Numbered from the stretch's first letter, positions 41,339 through 53,499 are shown. The stretch is DNA of 64,000 bases from Ornithodoros turicata (GCF_037126465.1 NC_088210.1:12422011-12486010), one strand, 5' to 3'. The notes: generated by a model not told the origin, from the letters alone. Made by a program: numbers and translations.

Positions 41339-42267
41339 CACTGTTAGAAAAATTTATACCTTTTGGGGTATAAACGGCTTGTCCCAGGGCGTGTACCTTT
41401 TGAGGTATAAACGCTATACCTTCCTCAAGGTATACTATCTTTATACCTCCCTGAAGGCATATTATTTGCACCTTAGGGTATAAACATATACCTCCTAGAG
41501 GGTATAGTTTTAAGGGCTTTGTGGTGTAATTGAAGAAAACGGTAATATTCGATTTGTTTCAGCGTCATATCCGAGTGGCGGCTTCCCAGTCCCAGCGCAG
41601 CTTTCCACAAATATCGGAAAAAAAGGACCAAAGGAACGATAACAAAAAAGAAAATACCTGGAGACACTCGCGCACAAACTCACAAAGCATGGATGTGAAT
41701 CGGAGAGGAAAGAAATTAAGTAACAATTAGCATTACATTGGAAACCAAGAAGCAACACCAACAAATATTAGGAAAAATATTTCCAGGAGCAGTTGGCATT
41801 TGCTGGAGAACTGATACATATACAACATCTCGCGGCTACACATGGTGGAGACCATCCTTCGCGCGGAAAGCAACTTAAGAAGTGAGGGCGTACAAATTTA
41901 TATATTTTGGGATCAAATAATTGGCTTCCAGATGTCACTACCCAATATGATTAGAATCCTACTGTATTACTGACTATGTTTTTAAATTAACTTATTGTCT
42001 AACTGAGATGATATAGTCGCCGTCACAAATTAATGTGATCCCAGATGTTGTGGGAGAAAAGGTATACAAAACGCTGAAGGTATAAACGTAATATAGAAGT
42101 ACTTTTTTATACCCTCAGCTGCCGTGGAAGGTATAGAATCAGTGATCTATACCTTACACATGGTTTAAACAGGGTATAGACAGTGGTGATGAGGTATAAA
42201 TGTCGTACTCTAGACCTTATTTATACCTTTTTTCAATACCTTTTATATACCTTTTCTTCTAACAGTG
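41339..42267. mobile_element. Family H MITE with TATACC/GGTATA lattice
   Basis: A 929-bp element with ends CACTGTTAGAAAAATTTATA and, on the other strand, CACTGTTAGAAGAAAAGGTA, flanked by TA. About 20 TATACC or GGTATA words occur in the outer 180-200 bp of each side, many paired as ACCTTTTGGGGTATAAA-like palindromes. The middle 500 bp lacks them. No transposase is encoded. Confidence 0.88.
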
Positions 42268-42656
42268 TAGGTGTAGGAGTTCAATATAGAAGCGATGCAT
42301 CACTGAAGCGGCTGGTATTGCACAACACTTCAACGCGATCCCAGCCATAGAAGATTATGATCCCAGCGGCTTCAGCATTGTGCACCACTTTGCCGTCTGA
42401 AGAGGGGGGACCTCCATATTGCCGGTTGCGAAATCCCTGCTCTCTGACAAGGAAAATCTAGGAAAGTGCTCCATTGCTTCGTAAGATGATATGCAGTGTT
42501 TGAAAACACGACACCACTATTTAAGCACTCATATTCGCGGGTTTTCGCTCTCTGTTCAGGTCGTTTTAGCGAACGAAAGCCACATTTTAGCGGCCGTTAG
42601 GCTTAGCAGGGCGGGCACGACGGAACAGCACATACGTTAGTTGATTATTTGGTTAG
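42268..42656. other. Unassigned stretch
   Basis: Nothing recognised. Confidence 0.35.
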
Positions 42657-42664
42657 CCCAAGTT

Positions 42665-42917
42665 CAGTGGCGTATCTAGAGCTACCTGCGGCCATGGCAA
42701 CATGGTTAACATGATGTCCTTGGGGATGCGTTTTCGTGTTGTCCGCACTAGGTTTCACACTATAACCTCTCTAATGGCGGGTGCTTTAGATCATTTATGA
42801 AAGTGCCAGGTTGAGTACCCGACCTGGCACATTCACATCCGACCACAAAATAGCGCCCCTGTTCACCTGGCGCCCATGGCACCTGTCCACACCTGCCACA
42901 CCCTAGATACGCCACTG
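42665..42917. mobile_element. hAT-type MITE family U
   Basis: The perfect 8-bp duplication CCCAAGTT lies at 42657-42664 and 42918-42925. Ends are CAGTGGCGTATCTAGAGC and, on the other strand, CAGTGGCGTATCTAGGGTG, an end sequence common among animal hAT elements. 253 bp and non-coding. Confidence 0.93.
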
Positions 42918-42925
42918 CCCAAGTT

Positions 42926-44222
42926 CGGTGTTTGCATTTCTATGTCCAGGTTAGTCTAAGTTCGCTGTTGGCAGTTTCCCGCGCGCGACTGTGCATTTTA
43001 TAGTCAGATAACATTTATTTACGGTACTCTATTTTGCAACGGGGATTTCGATCACATTATTTCGAGGTACACCCTCTGGGGAGCAAAGTATCAACTATTC
43101 TACCACATTCATAGCTTTATACCTTAGATAACACAATGTTCTACCCGCACTGAGTAAATGTTGAGCACGGCGCGCTACGGGTAAGCTTCGATAGGTTACT
43201 ATACCCTGCCTGACTAAGTGTTGGATGAGGCATGTTTCCTGGCTGTGTATGGCATACCCGCCTTGCTGTTGACTATATTATCCCAGGTTTGTCTTACGTA
43301 AGAAAGTCCCACACAGATGAATGCCTCACAGCTGCTGCTGCTCATTCACGTGCGTAATGGCTCCACTAGGTCCTTTGCAACGTCTCCATGCAAGCGTTAC
43401 ATGCGCAACGTGCACTGTCAATAACTTTTGCTTCCCGTTATTTTTTATTTTTTTTTTCAAATGCGCAATGTTGGGAAAGCGGACTCTTCAAATGGAATTG
43501 TGGGGGATGCGGAGCACGAACGATACTATACAGCCCGCCGCTGTTTACAGTCGGAGTTGGCAGCAGTGGACGACGACCAGCGCTACAGCGTCGTCAAAAT
43601 TCTAGGACCGTGGCACCGACGTGGCAGTCAAATAATGTCCCGCGTCAAATATTTCCCCGGACATCGAAGCAGCGCCACTAAGCTCTAATCCTCAGGGACG
43701 TCAGTGAGGCAAAGTGAAACTTGTCCGGCTTCGTTGCTTTATACTTTCCCACCCTCGTGCGACAGTGATTTTACACCATTTCTTTATTCCTTTCCATTTT
43801 TGTCTTTATTTCTTCTTTCACATTTCAGTTCTTCTCCTTCGCTTCTGTGTTAATCCCAAGCGGTCGCTGAGCGGGCAACTCCCCAACGACATCGAATGTC
43901 TTTTGGACGTACGAATAACGTCCTAACGAACTCGTATATTCAGAGGATATTAGGCGTTGTTGGTTGCTGAATATGACTAAAGCCCCGTCAACGTTTCCCT
44001 CATGGTCGACTGTAGTGCAGGAAAACTAGACGTGTTAGCTTACCCTTACCCCCCTTCTTATCCCTTCCTCGAGCAACGCGCCACCAATCTAGCCAGGCAG
44101 ACCGCTCGAATCCCTACGTCCCCCACACGTCCACGTTTAGTGCTATGGAGTAGAGGAATTCATATTTGTGGAACGATTTTCATGAAAAGATGGCTAAGCA
44201 GCAAGCGAGCAGGTGAAGCTGA
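42926..44222. other. Unassigned stretch
   Basis: Several overlapping frames at 43321-43688 encode no recognised domain. T-rich tracts lie near 43440 and 43790. Confidence 0.35.
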
Positions 44223-44304
44223 TGCATAATGTAAAACGCTAGGGAACACGAACAGAAGGGGAAGACTTCGTGTTCCCTGTAGTCTCGGGGTCTTACATTA
44301 TGCA
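44223..44304. mobile_element. Family L short hairpin copy 2
   Basis: TGCATAATGTAAAACGC and GGGAACACGAA at the left face TTCGTGTTCCC and TCTTACATTATGCA at the right, 82 bp in all. It is almost entirely stem. Confidence 0.75.
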
Positions 44305-44913
44305 ACGATTTTCACATTTTTCTTGAAACATCCGTCCAGTCCCATACGACCGAGAACCCAACTGTAGTCATGCAGTTACATTTAAAATGGTTAGTGCTCC
44401 AATAAAAAGAAGCAAAACAACGCAGTCGGGGTGAACGAACGGAAGCGGTATCATCACTCCGTACACCATCGATGCACCAATGCGAAATGCAATGTATAGT
44501 GAAACATGTCACATCCGAGTGCGCGTATTAAAATGAATACGTCACCTGGGAGAACGGGATCGCTATACGTTGATAAAGGATACTGCGAGAGGCGTTCCCT
44601 TTGGGTACACGGATGAAAAATGAGCCTTCAAAAGTAACGGCTGCTCTCAGCGGGCCCTCTCAGCGTCGAACACGATCCAATCGGCCGAGATGTTTTAATT
44701 TCAAACGCGCCCAAAACACCGTCATTTTGTTCCTTTCCGAAGTAACGGCAAATTATATCAACTCATGCTCCGTCGCCATGCTTTTGCGTATGTATTCCTT
44801 TCTTTGCGCTACATCGCAATTCCGTTATTTGCGTTCGCCTGCACCGGAGTTATGTCGCTCAGTCTGTCTTCTCGCTGGATTGAATTTTGCTTCTTGAAAT
44901 GTCTCGCGTTGAC
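44305..44913. other. Unassigned stretch
   Basis: No gene or element end recognised. Confidence 0.35.
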
Positions 44914-44917
44914 TTAA

Positions 44918-45527
44918 AGGAGGTAAGAACTCCTATCTGCAGGTATGCAGTTCCTGATGCAATGGGTATAATATTGTTCTTCTACGCTTCGTAATTCTAG
45001 TCACCCAATTTATTGTTCAATATTTCTCCTTCATAACGTGTGCAGCGTTAATACAAAAAACGCACTTTTTCCCGGATACGGGCGAATAGACCATCCAGAT
45101 ACCTCTATCCATTGTTACGTCATTTGAAGAATTGTAGCAACCAATCGGACACCAACGCGGAGGTAAACATAACACTCTGCTCTACACACTTAGAAATGAA
45201 CTTCACCACACAGCACGCTCCTTGCCATCCATCACCCCGAATGACAACGTTCTCCCTCCCTGATTTGTTGAAAACGGGAGGCGGAGCCTATTTTATGGTC
45301 ATAATGCCGTACATAATGATTTAATAGGCTCCGCCTCCCGTTATCAACAAATCAGGAGCGATAACGTTGTCATTGTGGATGATGGTTGGCTGGCAGCGTG
45401 CTATATGTGGTGAAGATACGGACCTATCAGATTCATCTATACAAAAAGGTGTCAGAGCCAACAAGTTATAGTCGCCGTTTGGAGCCGACACAGTCGGCGC
45501 CCTAGCTTGGTAGAGTTCATAGCCCCT
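44918..45527 (+). mobile_element. Family C element copy 3, uninterrupted
   Basis: TTAA occurs at 44914-44917 and 45528-45531. Ends are AGGAGGTAAGAACTCCTATC and, on the other strand, AGGGGCTATGAACTC. The 610-bp copy is the best reference for the family. The family B palindrome at 45187-45418 occupies the same position as in copies 1 and 2, so it belongs to the amplified form. Confidence 0.9.
45187..45418. repeat. Family B palindrome integral to family C
   Basis: It starts ACACTTAGAAATGAACTTCA. Arms carry ACAACGTTCTCCCTCCCTGA and GGCGGAGCCTATTTTATGG with inverted counterparts. The outer right terminus after GTGGTGAAG is missing in all family C copies. Confidence 0.85.
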
Positions 45528-45535
45528 TTAATCTA

Positions 45536-45784
45536 CACTCTTAAAAATGAACTTCACCGCATAGCACGCTCTTAGCCAACCATTATCTCGAATGATATCG
45601 TTATCTGCCCCGATTTGTTGAAAACAGGGGGTGTACGCCTTTTCTGTGACAATTATGAACAGCATAAGTGTCACAGAAATGGCGTGCGCCCCCCGTTTTC
45701 AACAAATCAGGGCAGATAACGATATCATTCGAGATAATGGTTGGCTAGGAGCGTGCTACGCGGTGAAGTTCATTTTTAAGAGTG
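45536..45784. mobile_element. Family A palindromic MITE A11
   Basis: A complete copy flanked by TA, inserted 5 bp outside the TTAA of family C copy 3. The stem carries the GGGGGTGTACGCC variant. Confidence 0.92.
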
Positions 45785-46505
45785 TACGTCAAGCCATGCA
45801 CACCCGCAAGTAACGTGAGAAGCAAGTACTATACCAGTAGCGTACAAAGGAAGAAGTTGGAAAGGGATGCAAGGCCTTCGTCTTCTTGCGGAGTACTCGT
45901 CGTTCTTCGTCTTCGTCTTTTTGGGATTCGTCATGTATAGTTGCAGCAAAGGCCGTTCCATCACTCACTGACGTGCTCGAGTTGCGAGTAAAGCTCCAAT
46001 AGAATATATGAAGTGTAGAGGCCGTATGGTCGGCACATGGACGAAGCCCAACTCCGTAAGCCTAACTCTCGTTGACCGCCTATAGTAATTTGTATGGCAA
46101 GTGAGCTTTTGTTGGCTATTAGGGATCGGGATGTCAACGAGCAATACATCAAGGGTCACGCGTCGCTCGCAGCACTGGCTTCATTTGTCAACGTGACGGT
46201 GGCACGACGCGGTTTCCTCCTCCATGGGATTAAGGGCATTCCGCGTACAAGGCTTTCCGGTATTTGGTAAAAACGCTTCCTCATTTATCTTCGTATGCAA
46301 CGCCAGCGCGCAGATACAATCAATCCATCAGATGCAGAGCTTGGTGCGAATGCAGGATCGACTCTAATTTATCAGCCTTATATGTACTGCTTCCCCGGTG
46401 TTGTATAGTCCTCTGGCGTGCGCATTTGCTGCCAAAGCGTTATCCGCCATATGGGTGCTTGAATTTAGGGAGTAACACTTATCCAGTTCCCGATTAAAGA
46501 TACAC
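45785..46505. other. Unassigned stretch
   Basis: No gene recognised. Confidence 0.35.
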
Positions 46506-46683
46506 GCTCTGAGCGTTATGCAACGACCCTATGACTTTCGTTTTCTTTCCTTTTTTCGTTTTCTTCCTATCTTTTCGTCCCTTTTCCTTTTCCGTTCCTC
46601 TCTACGAAAGTAATAGCAAGTCGGCCTTTGCCTGACTAACCTTTCCTTGTTTTTTTTTCCTCAATAAACATATCCCCCCCCCA
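46506..46683 (-). repeat. Fragment related to family L interior
   Basis: Read on the minus strand, GGGGATATGTTTATTGAGG followed by GGCCGACTTGCTATTAC matches 26430-26485. A pyrimidine-rich tract replaces the purine tract, as expected for the inverted orientation. Confidence 0.55.
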
Positions 46684-46744
46684 TGACTTGTGCCATGCGC
46701 GGTACATGCGTGATTACTGTCACACGCCCCCATAGCCACAATTG

Positions 46745-46797
46745 CACTCATAAAAATGAACGTCACCACATAGCACGCTCCTAGCCGACCGACATCC
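46745..46797. repeat. Family A/B left-end fragment
   Basis: CACTCATAAAAATGAACGTC to GCTCCTAGCCGACCGACATC is the outer left arm only. A separate inverted pair (GACTGAGGCCACTGACGT against ACGTCAGCGGCCTCAGTC) follows at 46824-46875. Confidence 0.7.
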
Positions 46798-47040
46798 AAT
46801 ATCCAACCAGACGTGGAGAAGTGACTGAGGCCACTGACGTATACGTCTTCTTTGACGTCAGCGGCCTCAGTCGCGTGATTGAAATACAGCCCCACGAATC
46901 AATAACTTTAAACTACAACAAGAAATAAGAGATAAACTGATGTTCTGAGGCTGGGAACAACATAGAAGGGACAGATACAAACAAAGCCTCAAATTGCCTA
47001 AGAAATCAATAACAAGAATGCTGCTGCCAGCGACAACTGT

Positions 47041-47545
47041 ACTCTTAGAAATGATGGTGGTGGTGGTGGTGATGATGAAATGGCTCGCCGTTGTCGGCCT
47101 CACAGATATGGGCAACGTACACGACTGACGCCCTGAGGAATGTGCGTCCTGGGCCGACTTCCAAGGGAACTGTGCCGACAAATGTCTGAAAGCGTCTGAG
47201 GAAAACCCAGGAAAAACCCCAGACAACACAGACGGTACTGGGATTCGAACCCGGGTACCTCCCTCTTAGAAAGGAACTTCACCACATAGCACGCTCCTAT
47301 AGCCAACCAGCATCCCGAGTGACAACGTTCTTGCCCCTGATTTGCTGAAAACGGGAGGCGGAGCCTATTTTGTGCCTTGCATAATGATCGCGAAATAGGC
47401 TCCGCCTCCCGTTTTCAACAAATCAGGGGCGAGAACGTTGTCATTCGGGATGATGGTTGGCTAGGAGTGTGCTATGTGGTGAAGTTCATTTTTAACAACG
47501 GCGAGCCTATCCTGACATCACCCCCCCCCGTCATTTTTAAGAGTG
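47041..47545. mobile_element. Family B palindromic MITE B3 carrying a SINE
   Basis: The left end ACTCTTAGAAA is split from GGAACTTCACCACATAGC by a SINE. The inner stem has GGGAGGCGGAGCCTATTTTG and its inverted partner. Near the right end a 46-bp insertion duplicates TCATTTTTAA, so the terminal AAGAGTG lies at 47539-47545. Confidence 0.85.
47052..47263 (-). mobile_element. 5'-truncated SINE inserted in B3
   Basis: The 9-bp duplication TCTTAGAAA lies at 47043-47051 and 47264-47272. The minus strand starts GGGAGGTACCCGGGTTCGAA, so the A box is missing but the B box is kept. It runs through TCAGACGCTTTCAGACATTT and GGAAGTCGGCCCAGGACGC to a CACCACCACC tail. Confidence 0.9.
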
Positions 47546-48397
47546 TGCTTCTCGGTCATAACAACAACAACAACAAGAAAAATACATACGCTAACACACG
47601 TGTATATTAGGGCTATGTCTACGATGCTTAGGAAACCTATCTATGAAGTCGATACCACTAGTAAAAAATAAATTTAAAGATCAGAGTTGCTTTCGCGGCC
47701 ACAGAAGCGGCGTGACGTCACTCCCTAAGCGGAGGTGTGAGAGGGTGGTTCTCAGAGGAGGAAAGGCGCCGTCCAGACGCCCCGTAACTTTATATGAGAC
47801 GTCCGCGGCATTCCTACTCTGAAAGGTCGCGCCCTCGTTGGTTCTTAGGGAGTGACGTTTTTTCTTTTTTACAGAGTGGGCATTCCGGAATAAACTCAAC
47901 ATCCGGCGTCTGCTCTTGTCATATATTCCGTCTAACTACGCCAGTAGCAGTCAAACTATATGTCACTATTTCCCGTCGGATTTTCCGTGTTCAGTGGTCC
48001 AGGATGAATAAAAATGACATTATAGTTTCGATCAGGGAAGGGTAACGATCGAACGTGCTTTCGTTACCGTTTCCATTTTCGTTGCTGCTCTACTTTCGTT
48101 TCCGTTATCCGTTTCTGATACCAGCCTTTCAATGTAGTTTCTGTTGCGTTTCCGTTACTGTTTCTGGTAATGGAAAGGCTGTTACAGAGCTCCGGGAGGA
48201 CAGCCCGTCCGGCTCTGTAAGCAACCTGTTTTGCCCAAGTGCTACTTCGGTGTCGCGCGTACACACTACACAAGTAATTTTACGTCGTTGGGGCGCGCAC
48301 ATCTTGCAAGATTTTTTCAAAACTGTAGGAACATGTCTTCATTCAGGGGGAGGGGGGAGAGGGGCAGCCGCCCCGGGCGGGTGCCAGGGAGGGTGCC
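47546..48397. other. Unassigned stretch with TTCCGTTAC-rich segment
   Basis: Iterated CGTTACCGTTTCC and GTTTCCGTTAC words at 48058-48175 resemble the subterminal arrays of the hAT MITEs here, but no ends were found. Confidence 0.4.
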
Positions 48398-48565
48398 ATT
48401 TGTTGAAATACGGAGGCGGAGCCTATTTTACATTATGCACGTGCATAATGCACAAAATAGGCTCCGCCTCCCGTTTTCAACAAATCAGGGGCGAGAACGT
48501 TGTCATTCGGGATGATGGTTGGCTAGGAGCGTGCTTCTGTGGTGAAACTCATTTTTAAGAGCGTG
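48398..48565. mobile_element. Family B MITE B4, left-truncated
   Basis: The inner left stem, centre (ATTATGCACGTGCATAAT) and full right arm are present. The outer left arm is missing. The downstream CGCTTCTCAGTC resembles TGCTTCTCGGTC after B3, so the two may share flanking sequence. Confidence 0.85.
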
Positions 48566-50203
48566 CGCTTCTCAGTCCTCCTTTCAACGTGCTTCATATC
48601 ATGCAATATGAATTTTTAAAATCTGAAATCTGAAAAATTACTAATTGTTATAATAAAAATAAAGGCGTTGTCACCCTGTTTGGCGTGGCACAAACTGCTT
48701 TGGAACGTGGTTCTCCGCGAGGAAGTTAAACACGGTGTTCCCGTTCCGACATATACCAGCAGACATCAATGAACTCACGGGTTCACACGAGTTCCACGAG
48801 TGGACAAAACTAAACCTCAACCCACCGCCATGGTGTCATCCATGTGACCATCGTCGTCTCGCAACCTAGAGCCTGCAACTGTCTTTATCTCCAGCTATTG
48901 TGACGCGGCACGGAGGGTCTAGCAGGTGACCCGCAAGAATGTGTTAGCCAAACCAGTTGATTCGGAGTAATGTGCTCCACGAGAGTCGCTGCTAAGGCGC
49001 ATGCAGCTATGCAGCAGCTGACGTTTATATAACATAATCTGATCCATTTGCCGCATGAAATATTTATCGCGTCTTCTTTCCGCCTGCTCGACGGGACACA
49101 TGAATATGAATGAGGGGAATCATCGCTGGCCAGCACGCTGGCTGTTCGTCCGGACGTCGCTCTCTGTGATGTATCCGTTCACTGGTTTTCTCTTTGTCAA
49201 CGCGCACAGAGACAAATTGTCTGAACCACTTCTTTTGCAGCCGTCTCGATTTAGCCTGCATGTTTGTCGAACCTCTAAGTTACTGTACAGGCGTACGGTC
49301 CAATGGCGTGCGTGTAAGCGCGCCTTACGCTGCAGACGTTCTTAATGCGGAATAAATTCTAGATCGATTGCGCTGCTGCGTTTTGGAGCTCTCGATTTTG
49401 TCGATGAATTATTCTTATGAGGGGTTGCAAATTATTGCGGGAGATCATGGATGCGTATTCCACTTTATACGATGGTGGCGCAGTGAAATATTCCTGAGAT
49501 CGTAGAGCCCACCACTCGCCATATAGTTGCTGTGGCAGAATAAATCGAGTCCCACAAGTGGAATGGGCGGTTCGTAGAGGATTATATACTGGACAACCCC
49601 GGAGAGAATAGTCAGCCCGTAGGTATCGAAGCTCACTATACCGTGCCGCGCTTCCTGTTTCGTTGCGCTACGCTACACATCCGCAGCTTTTGTGATTATT
49701 ATAGCAGAACTTTGAAGACGTTGTGACGCTTTGATATACTCGTATATGGTTCATCACGCACGCATTGTACTTCAGGTCTGAGGTACTGAGAAGAAAAGAA
49801 AAAAGAAAAAGTATATCTGCTGATGCAACAAGGCGTGATGCTATAGCATTGCTGCTGATTTTCTGCTAGGACGTTAGGTGGATAAGTTAAAGTTGTATTG
49901 CCACGTTATATTAATTTTTCCTCAAACACACAACTTAAAGTTTCGCCAGTGCCCAGTCGCCCCTGAACCCATAACCACGTGGTCTGATACTGCGCCACGA
50001 GCGGCGCCGGCGGTGAGCTCACTGGTGAGTTCGCATGCTGCGCAACGTTTCGATGCTCCGCTCCCGGCTGCTCGCCGCATAGGCTGCTTCAGTGTGGTGC
50101 CCATGGCGCAACCTATCGCCGCTCTGCGCTACCAGTGATTTTTCGGTGAAATCGCACAGAAAATCATGTGGGAAACCGCAATAATGCTTCATAGTTGTTG
50201 TTT
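48566..50203. other. Unassigned stretch
   Basis: About 1.6 kb without recognisable genes, element ends or strong repeats. Confidence 0.35.
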
Positions 50204-50206
50204 CTA

Positions 50207-50740
50207 CACATTAAGAAAAAAAGGAGTACTTTTACTTCTTTTGGGGACTAAATGCATTGCCACAAAAAATAGTCCATTTCGGGAGTAAATGCACGGGAGT
50301 AAATAAATGTCACAGACTGGAGACTGCATTTCACGCGCTGTTGTAAGAGTCCCAGGTACATAATTCGTGTGCATGCATGAAAATACCTTGAAGGAAACCG
50401 TCAACCGTGATATATCGAGTGATACAAAATCTTGCGCCATACTAGGGCACAATTTGCGAAGAAAGATGCGCTAACTGTTTCTTACTCTGTGTGGCTGGAA
50501 AATTGCTACGTTGTCTGAGTTATACAGCCTTATGTCGTTCAAATTGACCAAGGGCACATATTTACGTTGACTGTTGCATTCAGGAGACCATTCGCGAAGT
50601 TTAGTGACAATTTGCAGCCCTGGGGAGTAAATGTCGCGTCTAAATGTCGGGTTAGGGGACTAAAATGGGAAGTAATTGCATACTATAGGGGAGTAGAAGC
50701 TGCAATTACTCCCCGTTTTACTCCTTTTTTTCTTAGAGTG
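50207..50740 (-). mobile_element. Family E MITE E3
   Basis: A complete copy with a diverged left end (CACATTAAGAAAAAAAGGAG) and intact right end, flanked by TA. The orientation is like E1. Confidence 0.9.
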
Positions 50741-51244
50741 TACTTGTCGGTGTGTTGCGAAATGCAAACTCTCTATCCTCTCGTTATCAAGCAATGGCGT
50801 CGTGTTCTGACGTCAAAACAGTGGGAGAGAGAGAGAGAAATACATGATGACGATGATATGGGGATGACTTCCGCTCAGCGGGAGCCTCGGCCATTCCTAT
50901 TGGTTTTCCTATGCACGTGATCTCTTCCGCCAGTTGGATTTCTGCTGAGGACGGTAGGAATGTGGGTGAGATAAACATTGCTTCCAGCACCGTGTGTCGG
51001 AGATTTCTAGTGCACGTTCAGCATTTTAGGGAGTTTTAGTGACTCATTTTCACATGAACGAAACGACCGATTCGAGTGTCGTGCATTCGCATTACGAATC
51101 GGTGAACGAGTCGTGGGGAGCGCGGTTTCGTACGAACGACCCACTCGCGCGTAGTCGTTTCGTTTTATTCGGCGAGCACGACCGATTGACATCGCGGAGC
51201 AAGATGGCGGCTGTTGTTTACGGTGGCGGAGCTACAGTAAAAAA
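50741..51244. other. Unassigned stretch
   Basis: AGGGAGTTTTAGTGAC near 51029 matches, inverted, GCTAAAACTCCCT near 53447. GAGAGAGAGAG lies near 50825. No gene recognised. Confidence 0.35.
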
Positions 51245-51245
51245 G

Positions 51246-51817
51246 CACTGTAAAAAAAAACAGGAGTAAAATGGGAAGTAATGGCAACTTTTAGTCCCCC
51301 TAGACTGGAATTACTCCCCATTTTAGTCCCATAGTCCCGACATTTACTCCCCAGGACTGCAAATTGTCACTGAACTTCGCGAATGGTCTTCCGAATGCAA
51401 CAGTCTACGTAAATATGTGCTCTTAGTGAATTTTTTTCTTTTAAAATCAATCAATCAATCAGTGAATTTGATGGCATAAAGCTGAATAACTGAGCCAACT
51501 TAGAAATTTTCCAGCCACACAGAGTAAAAAACAGTTAGCTCTTCTTTCTTCGCAAATTGTGCCCTATGTATGGCGCAAGATTTTATATCACTCGATATGT
51601 CGCGTTCGACGGTTTGCTTCACAGTATTTTCATGCATGCACACGAATTATGTACCTGGGACTATCTTAGAACAGAGCGCGAAATGCAGTCCCCACTCTGT
51701 GACATTCATTTACTCCCGTGCATTTACTCCCGAAAGGGACAATTTTTTGTGGCAATGCATTTAGTCCCCAAAAAGGAGTAAAACTGCTCTTTTTTTTTTT
51801 TTTTTTTTTTTAGAGTG
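51246..51817 (+). mobile_element. Family E MITE E4
   Basis: A diverged copy starting CACTGTAAAAAAAAACAGGA and ending in a T run followed by TAGAGTG. An internal (AATC)n insertion lies near 51448-51465. Flanks do not form a clear duplication. Confidence 0.85.
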
Positions 51818-53490
51818 TGCGAGATGTTTACTGGTGCCGACGATGTACGAGCGTGTACTGTGCGGTACGTTTTTTTATGTAGAGCGTTTTACACGCATCG
51901 GCGACTATATAGTTGTGGCATCAGAACATGTAGTCCGTGTGAGAAAGTTTGTGTGTAAATGCATGGCGCATTAAAGCTGTGCAAAGTGCTCGTCCCCGTG
52001 TCGTTCCCTGTTTGGTCTGACTATCGAGAGACGCTCGCACACAGGTGATTAACCCCTTTTCAAAGCAAAACTGCCTCTAAGATCCAACTTCACCAACTTC
52101 ACCAACTTCACAGCGCGTTGACAACGCGGTGACCGACGTAGTTTTGCCTCAGTGTTGCCCAATCTCATCCACAGGAAGTCCCAATTGGCGTCCCGAAAAG
52201 TCGCTAAAATTGAAACCCAAAGTCGCTAAAAAAAGGTCGCCGCCGGAGTACCGTGCCCTTTTTGTTCGTCGCACGTTATGAAACAAGGTGGTGATTGACG
52301 TACCGGATGTTTCAGCGAATGGGTGTACTGGACTGCAAAGACAGGACATGACAAAACGAGTCTGAGCGGATAAAAATGAGAGAAAGTAAATGAAATTCGG
52401 AAGATTGAACATCATCTGCTGAACTTTTTCTGGTTTTGTCATCGGAGGCACCAAACGTAATGGTGGTTTTTGTTTATTGCTTACAAAAGGTTCCGATGCC
52501 TTCCCGTGTTTTTCCTACTTCCTATGCTTCTTTATGTCTGACATGTCTGGCAGCCTCGCATAACTCTCGCACTAGCCATAAACCCGCTGGGCCCTTGTGT
52601 CGCTGCCTTTAACTATAGCCGCGGCTATCCCTTGAATGTTGGAAGCATCTCCCAGCTCTTTATTTCTGGTCGTACTTAGGAGGCTTTGGATAACGCATGC
52701 GTCTGTGGTCCATTCTAAAAAGCATAAAATCCTCAGTGCAAGGGAAAACGAACACGTCCCCTTTGTTTGTTTTGGGTTGTTTGTTTGTTTGTTGTTTTGT
52801 TTAGGGAGTAGCAGAACTAGTCAGGAGACAAGTTCAATTTCTCCCTGGTTTTAAATAATCAATCAACCAATCATCAACACGGCAGCGGCGGCGCAGCAGA
52901 AACGAAACTGCGCACGCTGCGCCGAGCACACGGAGTCTGGAGCTGTCCGTGACACCTCGTGATCGAACCTGAGCAGCATGCTGAGGAGTCACGGTCGGCG
53001 AAAGGTGGCGCGATTTCAAATTGTTGTTCGCAAGAACTTGTTGTCCACCGAAATGTGACAGGAAAATCACGACTCTTCCTGACTTCATGAAGGAATATCG
53101 GTGTCACTAAAAAAAAGTCACTAAACATGCCAGAAAGTCACCAAAAAATCCGCTAATCCCAAATACAAAATTTTGTCGGTAGGCAGACCCCGAAATCCGC
53201 TAAATTTAGCGGCTTCGGGCCTTTCGCAAGCGGCCTTCCGCAAAGAAAAAGCCTGACAGTGCACTGCGATACGTCATATTTACTACAAGAAAAGATACGA
53301 ACAATACAGTTGTTACACAAATCCATCTGGAATACATTTGAAGATGAACGATTCTTCCGATTTGCTAAAAGTCTCCTTATAGTTCGCTTCCCATTCGCTT
53401 TCCGAATCGGCAGAATCGGTCGTTTGGTTCGGGGCACAAACGATTCGCTAAAACTCCCTATTGATTGAAGATAGCTTATCGGGCGTTGGT
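51818..53490. other. Unassigned stretch with AGTCGCTAAAA words
   Basis: CAGTGTTGCCCAATCTCATC near 52151 is followed by iterated AGTCGCTAAAA. AAGTCACTAAA and AAGTCACCAAAAA words appear at 53108-53145. This suggests one element of about 1 kb, but the right end is not clear. No gene found. Confidence 0.35.
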
Positions 53491-53499
53491 GTGACCTAA

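Noticed and set aside
52151..53160. Complete element bounded by CAGTGTTGCCC
   Set aside because: AGTCGCTAAAA words suggest an element, but I could not find an inverted right end or a duplication, so it is left unassigned.
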